From: Streptomyces sp. BK340
Lineage (GTDB): Bacteria > Actinomycetota > Actinomycetes > Streptomycetales > Streptomycetaceae
Length of the DNA: 64,000 bases
Direction: 5' to 3'
Assembly: GCF_007827595.1 (NCBI RefSeq)
Contig: NZ_VISR01000024.1
Location: 118,464-182,463, forward strand
Shown here: positions 43,324-51,708 of the stretch, piece after piece
Layout of the letters: each line of letters starts with the position of its first letter
Position numbering within the stretch: the first letter of the stretch is position 1
Program-made: the position numbers and the translations under genes
The notes under the pieces: model-generated
What the model was told of the DNA's origin: nothing
Databases searched by the model: none
What the model saw: the letters and a program-made list of their open reading frames with translations, nothing else

Positions 43324-44060
43324 ACAGCCTGATCAAGCTCGAAGTCGCCCGCTCCCTGCGCAACCGCAAGTTCCTGTTCTTCTCGGTGATCTTCCCCGCG
43401 GCCCTGTTCCTGCTCATCGCGGGCAACGCCGACTCCAAGACGAAGATCGAGGGCTCCGGCCTCACCCTGCCGACCTACATGATGGTCTCCATGGCCTCCT
43501 TCGGCGCGCTGACCGCCGTCCTGATGGGCAACAGCGAGCGCATCGCCAAGGAGCGCGAGAGCGGCTGGGTGCGGCAGCTGCGGCTGACCACCCTCCCGGG
43601 GCGCGGCTACGTCCTCGCGAAGACCGCCGGCGCGGCCGTCGTCAGCCTCCCGTCGATCGTCGTCGTCTTCGTCGTCGCCGCGGCCGTGAAGGACGTACGG
43701 CTCGACGCCTGGCAGTGGCTCGCCCTCACCGGCGCCATCTGGGCCGGCAGCCTCGTCTTCGCCGCCCTCGGCGTCGCCATCGGCTACCTCGCCAGCGGGG
43801 ACGCGGTCCGCCCGATCACGATGATCATCTACTTCGGCATGTCGATGCTGGGCGGCCTGTGGATGCCGACCACGAGCTTCCCGCACTGGCTCCAGGACAT
43901 AGCCAAGTGGCTCCCCACGCACGCGTACGCTGCTCTGGGGCGGGCGATCGAACAGAGCCAGGCTCCGGAAGCCAAGGACATCGCCATCCTCGTCGTCTCC
44001 TTCGTCCTCTTCGCGGGCGGCGCGGCCTGGCTGTACCGGAAGGACACGCTGAAGGCGTGA
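43320..44060 (+). CDS. ABC-2 type exporter permease
   Basis: 246 residues, ATGA overlap with the ATPase. Six hydrophobic segments with a central NSERIAKERESGWVRQLRLTTLPGRGYVLAK cytoplasmic helix typical of ABC-2 permeases, and the conserved FGMSMLGGLWMPTTSFPHWLQDIAKWLPTHAY block. Partner of the preceding ATPase. Its stop overlaps the GTG of the kinase gene. Confidence 0.9.
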   Translation: MNSLIKLEVARSLRNRKFLFFSVIFPAALFLLIAGNADSKTKIEGSGLTLPTYMMVSMASFGALTAVLMGNSERIAKERESGWVRQLRLTTLPGRGYVLAKTAGAAVVSLPSIVVVFVVAAAVKDVRLDAWQWLALTGAIWAGSLVFAALGVAIGYLASGDAVRPITMIIYFGMSMLGGLWMPTTSFPHWLQDIAKWLPTHAYAALGRAIEQSQAPEAKDIAILVVSFVLFAGGAAWLYRKDTLKA

Positions 44061-45211
44061 GCACCATGACGGAAGACCCGCTGGTCCCCCTGGGGCAGGA
44101 CTTCGCCAACCGGCGCGGCATGCTGCGGCGCAAAGTGCTGTGGGTCGGTGTCTGGCTGGTCTTCCTCAGTTCTCCGGTCCACGACCTCGTCTCGGGGAAC
44201 CACACCACCGCGGGGACCGTGGCCGGCGGGCTGGGCCTGACGGTCTTCGTCGGGGTCTATCTGGCGCTGGTCTTCCGGAACATGGGCACACCGGCGGAGC
44301 CGCGGCGCGTGGCCGGCCTGGTCGTCGCCCTGGGTGTGCTCGCCACTCTGCTGAGCTTCACGTTCGGGGCGCCCTGGCTCGGCCTGTACTGCTACGTCTC
44401 CGTCGCCTGCGGGATCACCCTCCCGCTGCGGGCGGCGTACTGGGCGATCCCGGGCACGGGCGGCCTGATGATGCTCGTCGGGCTGCACGTCGGCACCGAG
44501 GACGCCTGGGACCTGCTCATCCTGGTGGTGCTCATCGGGTTCGCGATGACCGGCGTCGGCCAGCTGGTGCGGACGACCATCGAGTTGCGCAAGGCCCGGG
44601 CCACCGTCGCCCAGCTCGCCGCCAACGAGGAGCGGCTGCGTCTCGCCCGCGACCTGCACGACCTGCTGGGCCACTCGCTCTCGCTGATCACGCTGAAGAG
44701 CGAGCTGGCCGGCCGGATGCTGCCCGGTCACCCCGACAAGGCCGCCCAGCAGGTCGCCGACATCGAACAGGTCAGCCGCCAGGCCCTGGTAGACGTCCGC
44801 GAGGCCGTCACCGGCTACCGCCGCCCCCGCCTCGCCGCCGAGCTCGCCGGCACCCAGGTCGCGCTGACCGCCGCCGGGGTGGCGGCCGAGGTGCCCGCGG
44901 AATCCGACCTCGCCGGCATCCCGGAGGAGGCCGAGTCCGCCCTCGCCTGGGCGCTGCGCGAAGCGGTCACCAACGTGGTCCGGCACAGCGGCGCCGACCG
45001 GTGCGTCGTACAGGTCCTGCGCCGCCAGACCCTGGACGGCCCGGTCCTCGAACTCTGTGTCGAGGACAACGGAGCCGGCGGTTCCGGCAACGGCCCGGGC
45101 AACGGTCTGACCGGCCTGACCGAGCGTCTGGAGAAGGCCGGCGGCACGCTGGAGGCGGGCCGGGTCAAGCACGGGTTCCGGCTGGTCGCCCGGGTACCTG
45201 CGGCCGCCTAG
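44057..45211 (+). CDS. Sensor histidine kinase (DesK/NarL-associated, HisKA_3)
   Basis: 384 residues from GTG 44057 (GTGA overlap; ATG 44066 possible). Five to six N-terminal membrane helices without a large external domain, then the dimerisation/phosphoacceptor helix LRLARDLHDLLGHSLSLI with His201, and a HATPase_c domain with N box REAVTNVVRHSGA and G box VEDNGAGGSGNGPGNGLTGLTERLEKAGG. Intramembrane-sensing kinase of the DesK type. Its TAG stop (45209-45211) is part of the left terminal CTAG of element A2, and the cognate regulator gene comes only after two palindromic elements. Confidence 0.92.
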   Translation: MSTMTEDPLVPLGQDFANRRGMLRRKVLWVGVWLVFLSSPVHDLVSGNHTTAGTVAGGLGLTVFVGVYLALVFRNMGTPAEPRRVAGLVVALGVLATLLSFTFGAPWLGLYCYVSVACGITLPLRAAYWAIPGTGGLMMLVGLHVGTEDAWDLLILVVLIGFAMTGVGQLVRTTIELRKARATVAQLAANEERLRLARDLHDLLGHSLSLITLKSELAGRMLPGHPDKAAQQVADIEQVSRQALVDVREAVTGYRRPRLAAELAGTQVALTAAGVAAEVPAESDLAGIPEEAESALAWALREAVTNVVRHSGADRCVVQVLRRQTLDGPVLELCVEDNGAGGSGNGPGNGLTGLTERLEKAGGTLEAGRVKHGFRLVARVPAAA

Positions 45212-45386
45212 GTCCTGTCGTCAAATTCCCGTCGTCGCCCGAAGGGCGGCCTCGCGGCGTCTGGTGCGTGCTCTCGGTGTGCCGGGCGGAAGTCCTCGTA
45301 CTGGACGTACTTGGGCTTTCGCCCGGTGCGGCGAGAGTGCGTGCCAGGCGTCGTGGGGCAGACGGGAATTTGACGACAGGGCCTAG
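45208..45386. repeat. Palindromic element A, copy 2 (between kinase and regulator genes)
   Basis: 177-bp core with CTAG at both ends, 99% identical to 2299-2477 and in the same orientation; terminal inverted repeats 25 of 26 bp. The left CTAG contains the kinase stop codon; the right CTAG (45383-45386) is shared with element C. Confidence 0.87.
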
Positions 45387-45444
45387 TGCCCCGGCCGGCA
45401 GCGTTCGCTCCTTGACGGGCGAACGGTGTCGGCCGGGGCACTAG
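45383..45444. repeat. Palindromic element C (62-bp CTAG-bounded hairpin)
   Basis: Arms begin CTAGTGCCCCGGCCG and end CGGCCGGGGCACTAG; 24 of 26 bp pair around a 10-nt loop (TCCTTGACGG). It starts at the CTAG shared with element A2 and ends 10 nt before the response-regulator ATG. The last bases form the AGGA of that gene's ribosome-binding site. It could act as a terminator or attenuator before the regulator gene. Confidence 0.8.
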
Positions 45445-45454
45445 GATCCGGGAC

Positions 45455-46069
45455 ATGACGAGCACGATCAAGGTCCTGCTGGCCGAGGACCAGTCGATGG
45501 TCCGCGAGGCGCTGGCCGCACTTCTCGGCCTGGAGGACGACATCGAGGTCGTCGCCCAGGTCGCGCGCGGGGACGAGGTGCTGGCGGCCGTCGGCGCGCA
45601 CGGTGTCGACGTGGCGCTGCTCGACATCGAGATGCCCGGCTGCACCGGCATCGAGGCGGCGGCCCGGGTGCACCGCGAGTACCCCGCGGTCAAGCTCGTC
45701 GTCCTCACGACCTTCGGCCGCCCCGGCTATCTGCGCAGCGCCATGGAGGCGGGCGCCGACGCGTTCCTCGTCAAGGACGCACCGGCCGCCCAACTCGCCG
45801 ACGCGGTCCGCAAGGTGCTGGCCGGAGAGCGGGTCATCGATCCCACCCTGGCCGCGGCCGCGCTGGCCGAGGGCGCCAACCCCCTCACCGACCGGGAGCG
45901 CGAGGTGCTCCGTGCGGCGGCCGACGGCTCCACCAACGCGGAGCTGGCCAAGGCCCTTCACCTCTCCCAGGGCACGGTCCGCAACTACCTCTCCACGGCC
46001 ATCCAGAAGCTCGCGGTGCGGAACCGGGCGGAGGCGGTGCGGATAGCGCGGGAGAAGGGCTGGCTCTGA
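45455..46069 (+). CDS. LuxR/NarL-family response regulator
   Basis: 204 residues. Receiver domain with acidic pair ED near residue 12, phospho-acceptor Asp57 (VALLDIEMPG), Thr in VVLTTFG and Lys in LVKDA. C-terminal LuxR helix-turn-helix LTDREREVLRAAADGSTNAELAKALHLSQGTVRNYLSTAIQKL. Cognate partner of the DesK-type kinase upstream and expected to control the exporter genes. The 243 bp between kinase and regulator are filled by elements A2 and C, which may alter their stoichiometry. Its stop is only 4 bp from the stop of the convergent next gene. Confidence 0.93.
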   Translation: MTSTIKVLLAEDQSMVREALAALLGLEDDIEVVAQVARGDEVLAAVGAHGVDVALLDIEMPGCTGIEAAARVHREYPAVKLVVLTTFGRPGYLRSAMEAGADAFLVKDAPAAQLADAVRKVLAGERVIDPTLAAAALAEGANPLTDREREVLRAAADGSTNAELAKALHLSQGTVRNYLSTAIQKLAVRNRAEAVRIAREKGWL

Positions 46070-46073
46070 GGGC

Positions 46074-46940
46074 TCAGTTGAGCATCGACCGGGCCGTGTG
46101 CGCCTGCTGCCGCACCTTGCGGGCAGCCGAGTCGTCGACGACCTCGATCAGGTGGGCGTACGCGTCCAGCTCCTCGGCCCCCGCCGTGAACTCACCGCGC
46201 TGCACCAGCAGCTGACCGCGCTCGTAGCGCAACCGGGCCGGATGCGCGGGCAGCAGCAGGCTCAACTCCACGGCCCGCAGCGCGACGTCCGACCGCTCGG
46301 GCCGGGCCGAGGCCCACGCCCGGATGTTGTTCAGGATGCGCTGCACGACCTCCAGGGTAGTCGCGGGCACCAGCATCGACGGCTGCAGCGCCGCCCCCGT
46401 CGCCCCCGCCACGAGCAGCTCGGCATCCGTCCCGGTCAGCACCTTCCCGCCGGCGAAAGGATCGGCCAGCACCTGCTCCTCCGCCGCCCCGAACCCGACC
46501 ACGAAGTGCCCCGGCAGCGCGACCCCGTACACCGGGGCGCCCGCCCGTCTCGCCACCTCCATCCACACCACCGACAGCAGGATCGGCAGCCCGCGGCGCC
46601 GCCGCAGCACCTCGTGCAGCAGCGAGCACTCCAGCCGCTGGTAGTCGGACGGGGTCCCGTGGAACTCGTAGCGCTCGCCCAGCAGCCGGCACAGCGCCTG
46701 CGCCCACGCCTGCGGCCCGCCCGGGCGGTACGGCAGGAGTCCGGCCAGCCGGTCCAGCTCCAGCTGGGCCGCGTCGATCCCGTCCTCGTCCAGCGTCCCG
46801 TCCGCCTCGGCACCGATCAGCAGGCACAGCGCCGACAGATCCGGCCGCTCCGACCGCGCCTCCTCCCCGAACCGCCGCCGCACCTCGGCGGACCGCTCCG
46901 GCGGGGGCGGATACGGGGGCGGAAGAGAACGGTGCCGCAT
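46074..46940 (-). CDS. SirB1-like transglutaminase-fold protein
   Basis: 288 residues from ATG 46940; GTG 46961 (AGGGAT 6 nt upstream) is an equally possible start. Residues about 20-200 resemble the SirB1/transglutaminase-like family: LDRLAGLLPY, LECSLLHEVLRRRRGLPILLSVVWMEVARRAGAPVYGVALPGHFVVGF, with a Cys (LECSLLHEV region) and His (GHFVVGF) as in family members. The C-terminal helices (ERSDVALRAVELSLLLPAHPARLRYERGQLLVQRGE) look like a TPR unit. Activity unproven. 29 bp after a GNAT gene on the same strand. Confidence 0.8.
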   Translation of the reverse strand: MRHRSLPPPYPPPPERSAEVRRRFGEEARSERPDLSALCLLIGAEADGTLDEDGIDAAQLELDRLAGLLPYRPGGPQAWAQALCRLLGERYEFHGTPSDYQRLECSLLHEVLRRRRGLPILLSVVWMEVARRAGAPVYGVALPGHFVVGFGAAEEQVLADPFAGGKVLTGTDAELLVAGATGAALQPSMLVPATTLEVVQRILNNIRAWASARPERSDVALRAVELSLLLPAHPARLRYERGQLLVQRGEFTAGAEELDAYAHLIEVVDDSAARKVRQQAHTARSMLN

Positions 46941-46969
46941 GCCTGGCTCATGCCCGTCCACAGCGATCC

Positions 46970-48022
46970 CTACGACCCTTCGACGCGAGTGTTCTCCGGA
47001 GCCGGGCGAGCGGGCTCGTCGCCGCTCTCCTGCGGCGCCCGGTAGTGGTGGTACGCGTGGTGCGGGGCGAAGCCGAGACCGGCGTACAGGGCGCGGGCCG
47101 CCTCGTTGTCGTCCTCCACCTGGAGCCAGGCCGCCGAGGCGCCCTCGTCCAGGGCGCGGCGGGCCAGCGCGGCCATCACCTCGGTGGCCAGCCCCTGCTG
47201 TCGCCGGGCGGGATCGACCTCGACGGCGGCGAAGCCGGCCCAGCGTCCGTCCACCACGCACCGCCCGATCGCCGCCGGCCGCTCCCCGGCCGCACCGGGC
47301 ACGGTCGCGAACCACACCGACGGTCCGCCGTTCAGCACCCGGAGGGCCACCTCGCTCTCCCCCTTGCGGCCGTACCGCGAGAGCCACGCCTCGTCCGCCT
47401 CCCGGGACAGCTCCACGCCGGTGCCCTCGGCCCGGTCCGCCACCGGTGCCAGCGCCCCGGTCCACAGCTCGGCGGTCACCTCCCGCACCCAGCCGCGACG
47501 CTCCAGCTCCGCGCACAGCAGCTCCTGCGTGCCCTCGGCGCCGGTGGCGGTCTGCGCGTAGGCGGGCAGGCCGCGCTCGGCGTACCAGCGCCTCACGGCC
47601 GTCAGTGCCTCATCGAGCGGAAGCCCGGGATCACCGAGCGGCAGCACACTGTTGGCCCGCCGCGTGAACCCGCCGGCGGCCCGCAGTTCCCACTCGCCGA
47701 GCGACTCGCTCTCCACCGGCCGCCACCCGCGCGCGGCGATCCGCGCCAGCTCCTGGTAGCTCGCGGCCGGACCCCGGCGGCGGGCCGGCGCGGCCGGCAC
47801 CACCTTGCCCGCGACCAGCACGGACTCCGGGATCCGGACACTCTGCCCGTCCCGCCGTGTGATCACGAGCACTCCGTCGTCCCATGATGTGAGAACACCC
47901 ACCGTGTCGGTGAACTTCTCCGCCGCCGCTCCAGGTTCGCTCAAGCGCCGTACTGACACCCGTTTGCCCACGTCAGCAGCGGTGATACGGACCTCGAAGC
48001 GCCCTTTCGCCGAGATTTCCAC
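46970..48022 (-). CDS. GNAT-family N-acetyltransferase with N-terminal extension
   Basis: 350 residues from GTG 48022. The N-terminal 75 residues form a small beta-barrel-like domain (VRITAADVGKRVSVRRL...TDTVGVLTSWDDGVLVITRRDGQSVRIP). The C-terminal GNAT fold contains the acetyl-CoA loop VDPARRQQGLATEVMAALARRA and QVEDDNEAARALYAGLGF. In between lies a degenerate GNAT-like segment. Substrate unknown. Divergent from fdxA with 140 bp between the starts. Confidence 0.85.
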   Translation of the reverse strand: MEISAKGRFEVRITAADVGKRVSVRRLSEPGAAAEKFTDTVGVLTSWDDGVLVITRRDGQSVRIPESVLVAGKVVPAAPARRRGPAASYQELARIAARGWRPVESESLGEWELRAAGGFTRRANSVLPLGDPGLPLDEALTAVRRWYAERGLPAYAQTATGAEGTQELLCAELERRGWVREVTAELWTGALAPVADRAEGTGVELSREADEAWLSRYGRKGESEVALRVLNGGPSVWFATVPGAAGERPAAIGRCVVDGRWAGFAAVEVDPARRQQGLATEVMAALARRALDEGASAAWLQVEDDNEAARALYAGLGFAPHHAYHHYRAPQESGDEPARPAPENTRVEGS

Positions 48023-48162
48023 TGGTCAGTTCACCCCTCCTGTATGGATCATGCCCCGGAACGGAGATACTAGGGGCGGGCATCGACGACGCCGCGCTCC
48101 CGCGCGCCAGGCGGCGGAGCCTGTGGAGGCCCGCCAGCGCCCTATCGAGGAGGAACGACAGC

Positions 48163-48480
48163 GTGACCTACGTCATCGCGCAGCCTTGTGTCGACGTGAA
48201 GGACAAGGCGTGCATCGAAGAGTGCCCGGTCGACTGCATCTACGAGGGCTCACGGTCCTTGTACATCCACCCGGACGAATGCGTCGACTGTGGTGCCTGT
48301 GAGCCGGTCTGCCCGGTCGAGGCGATCTTCTACGAGGACGACACTCCGGAGGAGTGGAAGGACTACTACAAGGCGAACGTCGAGTTCTTCGACGAGCTGG
48401 GCTCTCCCGGTGGTGCCAGCAAGCTGGGTCTGATCGAGCGCGACCACCCCTTCATCGCCGCGCTGCCCCCGCAGGCCTAG
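48163..48480 (+). CDS. fdxA: 7Fe ferredoxin
   Basis: 105 residues from GTG 48163 with GAGGAGG upstream. Cysteine pattern CVDVKDKACIEECPVDC gives ligands for the [3Fe-4S] cluster and CVDCGACEPVCPVEAIFY those for the [4Fe-4S] cluster, typical of FdxA/FdxC actinobacterial 7Fe ferredoxins. Soluble electron carrier. Directly upstream of dapC, an arrangement also found in mycobacteria (fdxC-dapC). Confidence 0.95.
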   Translation: MTYVIAQPCVDVKDKACIEECPVDCIYEGSRSLYIHPDECVDCGACEPVCPVEAIFYEDDTPEEWKDYYKANVEFFDELGSPGGASKLGLIERDHPFIAALPPQA

Positions 48481-48600
48481 CAACCGGTCGAGCGGCCGAA
48501 AGGCCCGCCACCTTCGCCTCGGCCCGTACAGCCCGATCGCCCGGATCGCGCCGTACGGGACCGAGGCGTTTGCCGTACCGACGAAAGCGAGCAAGATCCC

Positions 48601-49698
48601 GTGTCCGCAGTCTCCGACCGTCTTCCGACGTTCCCCTGGGACAAGCTTGAGCCGTACAAGAAGACGGCCGCCGCGCACCCGGACGGCATCGTCGACCTGT
48701 CCGTCGGCACCCCGGTCGACCCGGTCCCCGAACTGATCCAGAAGGCCCTGGTCGACGCGGCCGACTCGCCCGGCTACCCGACGGTCTGGGGCACCCCCGC
48801 GCTGCGTGACGCGATCACCGGCTGGCTGGAGCGCCGTCTGGGCGCCCGTGGGGTCACCCACCGCCACGTCCTGCCGATCGTCGGCTCCAAGGAGCTGGTC
48901 GCCTGGCTGCCGACCCAGCTGGGCCTCGGCCCCGGCGACAGGGTGGCCTACCCGCGCCTGGCGTACCCGACCTACGAGGTCGGCGCCCGCCTGGCCCGCG
49001 CCGCGTACGAGGTCTACGACGACCCGCGCGAGCTGGACCCGGCGAACCTGAAGCTCCTCTGGCTGAACTCGCCCTCCAACCCCACCGGCAGGGTCCTCGG
49101 CAAGGACGAGCTGACCGGCATCGTCGCCTGGGCCCGCGAGCACGGCGTCCTGCTCGTCTCCGACGAGTGCTACCTGGAGCTGGGCTGGGAGGCCGACCCG
49201 GTCTCGGTCCTGCACCCCGACGTCAACGGCGGCTCCTACGACGGCATCCTCGCCGTCCACTCCCTCTCCAAGCGGTCCAACCTGGCCGGCTACCGAGCCG
49301 CCTTCGTGGCCGGCGACCCGGCGGTCCTGGGGCCCCTCCTGGAGATCCGCAAGCACGGCGGCATGATGACCTCGGCGCCGACGCAGGCGGCGGTGGTGGC
49401 GGCCCTGGGCGACGACGAGCACGTCCACGTCCAGCGCGGGCGCTACGCGGCCCGCCGCGCCCTCCTGCGCGACGCCCTCCTGGACCACGGCTTCCGCATC
49501 GAACACAGCGAGGCCAGCCTCTACCTCTGGGCGACCCGGGGCGAGTCCTGCTGGACCACGGTGTCCCACCTGGCCGACCTGGGCATCCTCGTGGCCCCGG
49601 GCGACTTCTACGGCGAGGCGGGCGAGAACTTCGTACGCGTGGCCTTCACGGCAACGGACGAGAGGGTCCGCGCGGCGGTGACCCGCCTGACGACGTGA
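48601..49698 (+). CDS. dapC: Succinyldiaminopimelate transaminase
   Basis: 365 residues from GTG 48601. Class I/II PLP aminotransferase: PTVWGTPALRDAITGWL, LWLNSPSNPTGRV (Asn pair contacting PLP), SDECYLELGWE (Asp binding the pyridine nitrogen) and SLSKRSNLAGYRAAFVAG with the Schiff-base lysine. It converts N-succinyl-2-amino-6-oxopimelate and glutamate to N-succinyl-diaminopimelate in the lysine/meso- or LL-DAP pathway; dapE, the next enzyme, lies 2 kb downstream. A convergent gene and a shared terminator follow. Confidence 0.9.
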   Translation: MSAVSDRLPTFPWDKLEPYKKTAAAHPDGIVDLSVGTPVDPVPELIQKALVDAADSPGYPTVWGTPALRDAITGWLERRLGARGVTHRHVLPIVGSKELVAWLPTQLGLGPGDRVAYPRLAYPTYEVGARLARAAYEVYDDPRELDPANLKLLWLNSPSNPTGRVLGKDELTGIVAWAREHGVLLVSDECYLELGWEADPVSVLHPDVNGGSYDGILAVHSLSKRSNLAGYRAAFVAGDPAVLGPLLEIRKHGGMMTSAPTQAAVVAALGDDEHVHVQRGRYAARRALLRDALLDHGFRIEHSEASLYLWATRGESCWTTVSHLADLGILVAPGDFYGEAGENFVRVAFTATDERVRAAVTRLTT

Positions 49699-49822
49699 CC
49701 CCCTGCCGCCGCTCCCGCCGCCGTGGGCAGTCGTTCCGCAGGGCGGAACGGGTGGGCGCGGCCCGCAGCGCCGGGAGCCGCCCGGACACCGTCCCACCCC
49801 TGCCGACGTAGGCACGCAAAGA

Positions 49823-49856
49823 CCGACGGGGCCCAGGAACCCCTGGACCCCGTCGG
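49823..49856. terminator. Bidirectional terminator between dapC and the secreted-protein gene
   Basis: CCGACGGGG and CCCCGTCGG form the outer stem, extended by CCCAGG/CCTGG inside, in the gap between two convergent stops (49698 and 49874). Confidence 0.75.
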
Positions 49857-49873
49857 CCGTCGGCGCCAGGCGC

Positions 49874-50341
49874 TCAGCCGCCCAGCGGCAGACCCTTCGT
49901 CGGCAGGGACGACGTGGGCAGGGACGAGGTGGGCAGCCCACCCTTGGTGAGTCCCTCGGTCGGCAGCCCGCCCTTCGTCACGCCGGCCGCGGTGGCCCCG
50001 AGGGCACCCCCCGCGGTCCCGGCCGCGTCTCCCGCGGCCTTCTGCACCGCGGGCGTCGTCTTCTTCACGGCGCCACCACCGGTCTTGCCCGCGGCCGGCA
50101 CCGCCTGCTTGACCGCCTTGCTGCCCGCGTTGCCCGCCAGGCCGGTGACGTTCTGTGCCGCACCGTCGACGGTGTTGCCGACGTGCGCCCCGTCCAGGGC
50201 GGTCACACCGCCGAGGTTCGCGGGCACGGCCGGCAGGTTCGTGGCCGCGCCGGCAGAGCCGGCCGCACCGACCCCGGCGGCCGCTCCCGCTGCGACGAGC
50301 AGCGCGGCACGAGCGATCCGGCGGGTCAGGGGGAGGGACAT
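49874..50341 (-). CDS. Small secreted repeat protein
   Basis: 155 residues from ATG 50341 with GGAG just upstream. Signal peptide: LTRRIARAALLVAAGAAAGVGAAGSAGA, cleavage expected near residue 32. The mature part is Ala/Gly/Thr/Lys/Pro-rich with no Cys and ends in a repeat series KGGLPTEG, LTKGGLPTSS, LPTSSLPTKGLPLGG. It has no known domain and is not a chaplin. Possibly a surface or spore-envelope protein. Expressed from its own promoter (50460-50487) with a leader of about 110 nt. Convergent with dapC. Confidence 0.75.
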   Translation of the reverse strand: MSLPLTRRIARAALLVAAGAAAGVGAAGSAGAATNLPAVPANLGGVTALDGAHVGNTVDGAAQNVTGLAGNAGSKAVKQAVPAAGKTGGGAVKKTTPAVQKAAGDAAGTAGGALGATAAGVTKGGLPTEGLTKGGLPTSSLPTSSLPTKGLPLGG

Positions 50342-50459
50342 GATGCTCCATTCGACGGGTGGAGAACAGTGAGTGTGTCCGGACTCGGACGCCGTGACTA
50401 CCGACTCGAAGCCGACGAAGGTTGCGGAGGCCAAAGGTAAAGAATGGATAACGCATCGC

Positions 50460-50487
50460 ATTATCGTTTGTGGATAAAAACGGGCAA
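50460..50487 (-). promoter_or_regulatory. Sigma-70-type (HrdB-like) promoter of the secreted protein gene
   Basis: Reading the minus strand: TTGCCC (50487-50482), 16-bp spacer, GATAAT (50465-50460). It lies in the most AT-rich stretch of this region and points at the ATG at 50341. The intervening sequence has no other gene. Confidence 0.55.
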
Positions 50488-50618
50488 AGAGTGCTGTTGT
50501 GCGAACCCGCAGAATCCTTACAGCCCTTGATTTCCAAGGGATCCCGAATCCACGCCGAAATCCGTGGGAAGACACGCCCACCCCGCAGCCGTACAACCCG
50601 GCCGAGTGAGCCGCCGTA

Positions 50619-51611
50619 CTACTGTCCGGTGATGATCCGGACCGCCCCGGCGGACCGCTCCGCCCCCGCGGCCCCCGGTGTCCCGGCCGTGCGCCACTGA
50701 CCGCCGTTGCTCCCGGCGGTCCACTCGCGCCCCGCGTACGCCACCCGCTGGATGTGCAGGGACGAGGAGTTGGCCACGGCCCACTGCGCCAGCTGCCAGC
50801 CCCGCTCCCGCTCGTCGCGGCCGCCGCTGTCCGTCCTGCGGCCCTCGGCCACCGGCACGGTCACGGTCCGCCCGTGCGCCGTCGCGGTCACGCTCGGGGA
50901 CGGCGACGGCGACGGAACCTCCGTACCGCCCACCTCGGCCCCGGTCTCCTGCAGCGCGTCCCGCCCGAAGTCCCGCACCAGCGCGGCCCGTACCGCGTCG
51001 GGCCCGGTCGCCTCCGCGCTACGCTCCGGGCGCCCGTCGCAGGTCAGCGAGGCCGCCGAGTGCCCGGTCAGCGCGGCCGCCAGCAGTGTGGCGTCCGGCT
51101 CGTGCTTGGCGTACGCCTCCGGGTAACCGCTGCGCTGCACCCGCTGCGCGGCCACCGTCAGCGGCAGGTCGGTGTAGTCGGGCACCCTGGCCAGGTGCGC
51201 GTAGAAGATGCCCGCCGCGTACGCCGGGTCCATGACCTGCTGCTCGGTGCCCCAGCCCTGCGAGGGCCGCTGCTGGAACAGCCCCAGGGAATCCCGGTCG
51301 CCGTGCTCGATGTTGCGCAGCCCCGACTCCTGGATGGCGGTCGCCAGCGCGATGGTCACCGCCCGCTCGGGCATGCCCCGCCCGGTGCCGACGGCGGCGA
51401 TCGTCGCCGCGTTCACCGCCTGCTCGGGCGTGAACTCGTACGACGCCCCGTCGCCCGTGCCGGAGACCACTCTGCAGCCTCTCGCGCCCGGGCCTCCGGT
51501 GACGTACTGCACCACGAGATAGGCGGCGACGCCGGACAGGACCAACAGGGCCGCACCGAGACGGACGAGGCGGCCGCGGCGCTTGGGGCGAGTGGGGGAC
51601 GGCTCTGGCAC
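50619..51611 (-). CDS. Membrane-anchored transglycosylase-like protein
   Basis: 330 residues from GTG 51611. A basic N-terminus RPKRRGR and one transmembrane helix (about residues 17-38) are followed by an extracellular domain: EFTPEQAVNAATIAAVGTGRGMPERAVTIALATAIQESGLRNIEHGDRDSLGLFQQRPSQGWG. The AIQESGL...LGLFQQRPSQGWG arrangement resembles the glutamate and substrate cleft of SLT/lysozyme-like transglycosylases. The C-terminal half is Thr/Ser/Pro-rich and then WQLAQWAVANSSSLHIQRVAYAGREW, a block seen in Streptomyces wall-associated proteins. Likely acts on peptidoglycan; activity not demonstrated. Divergent from dapE. Confidence 0.65.
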   Translation of the reverse strand: MPEPSPTRPKRRGRLVRLGAALLVLSGVAAYLVVQYVTGGPGARGCRVVSGTGDGASYEFTPEQAVNAATIAAVGTGRGMPERAVTIALATAIQESGLRNIEHGDRDSLGLFQQRPSQGWGTEQQVMDPAYAAGIFYAHLARVPDYTDLPLTVAAQRVQRSGYPEAYAKHEPDATLLAAALTGHSAASLTCDGRPERSAEATGPDAVRAALVRDFGRDALQETGAEVGGTEVPSPSPSPSVTATAHGRTVTVPVAEGRRTDSGGRDERERGWQLAQWAVANSSSLHIQRVAYAGREWTAGSNGGQWRTAGTPGAAGAERSAGAVRIITGQ

Positions 51612-51708
51612 GCGTACAAGGTACTGGAGGCCTCCCCGCCCCTCACGCCGGGTCCACCGAGCGCAGCGCACACCGGGCCCGGCGTGCGTGCGCGCTAGGG
51701 TCGGGGCC

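Noticed and set aside
50440..50480. TTATCCACA (DnaA-box like) with a TTATCCATT nearby
   Set aside because: Only one good match in a promoter region; no cluster of boxes and no dnaA/dnaN neighbours, so not a replication origin.
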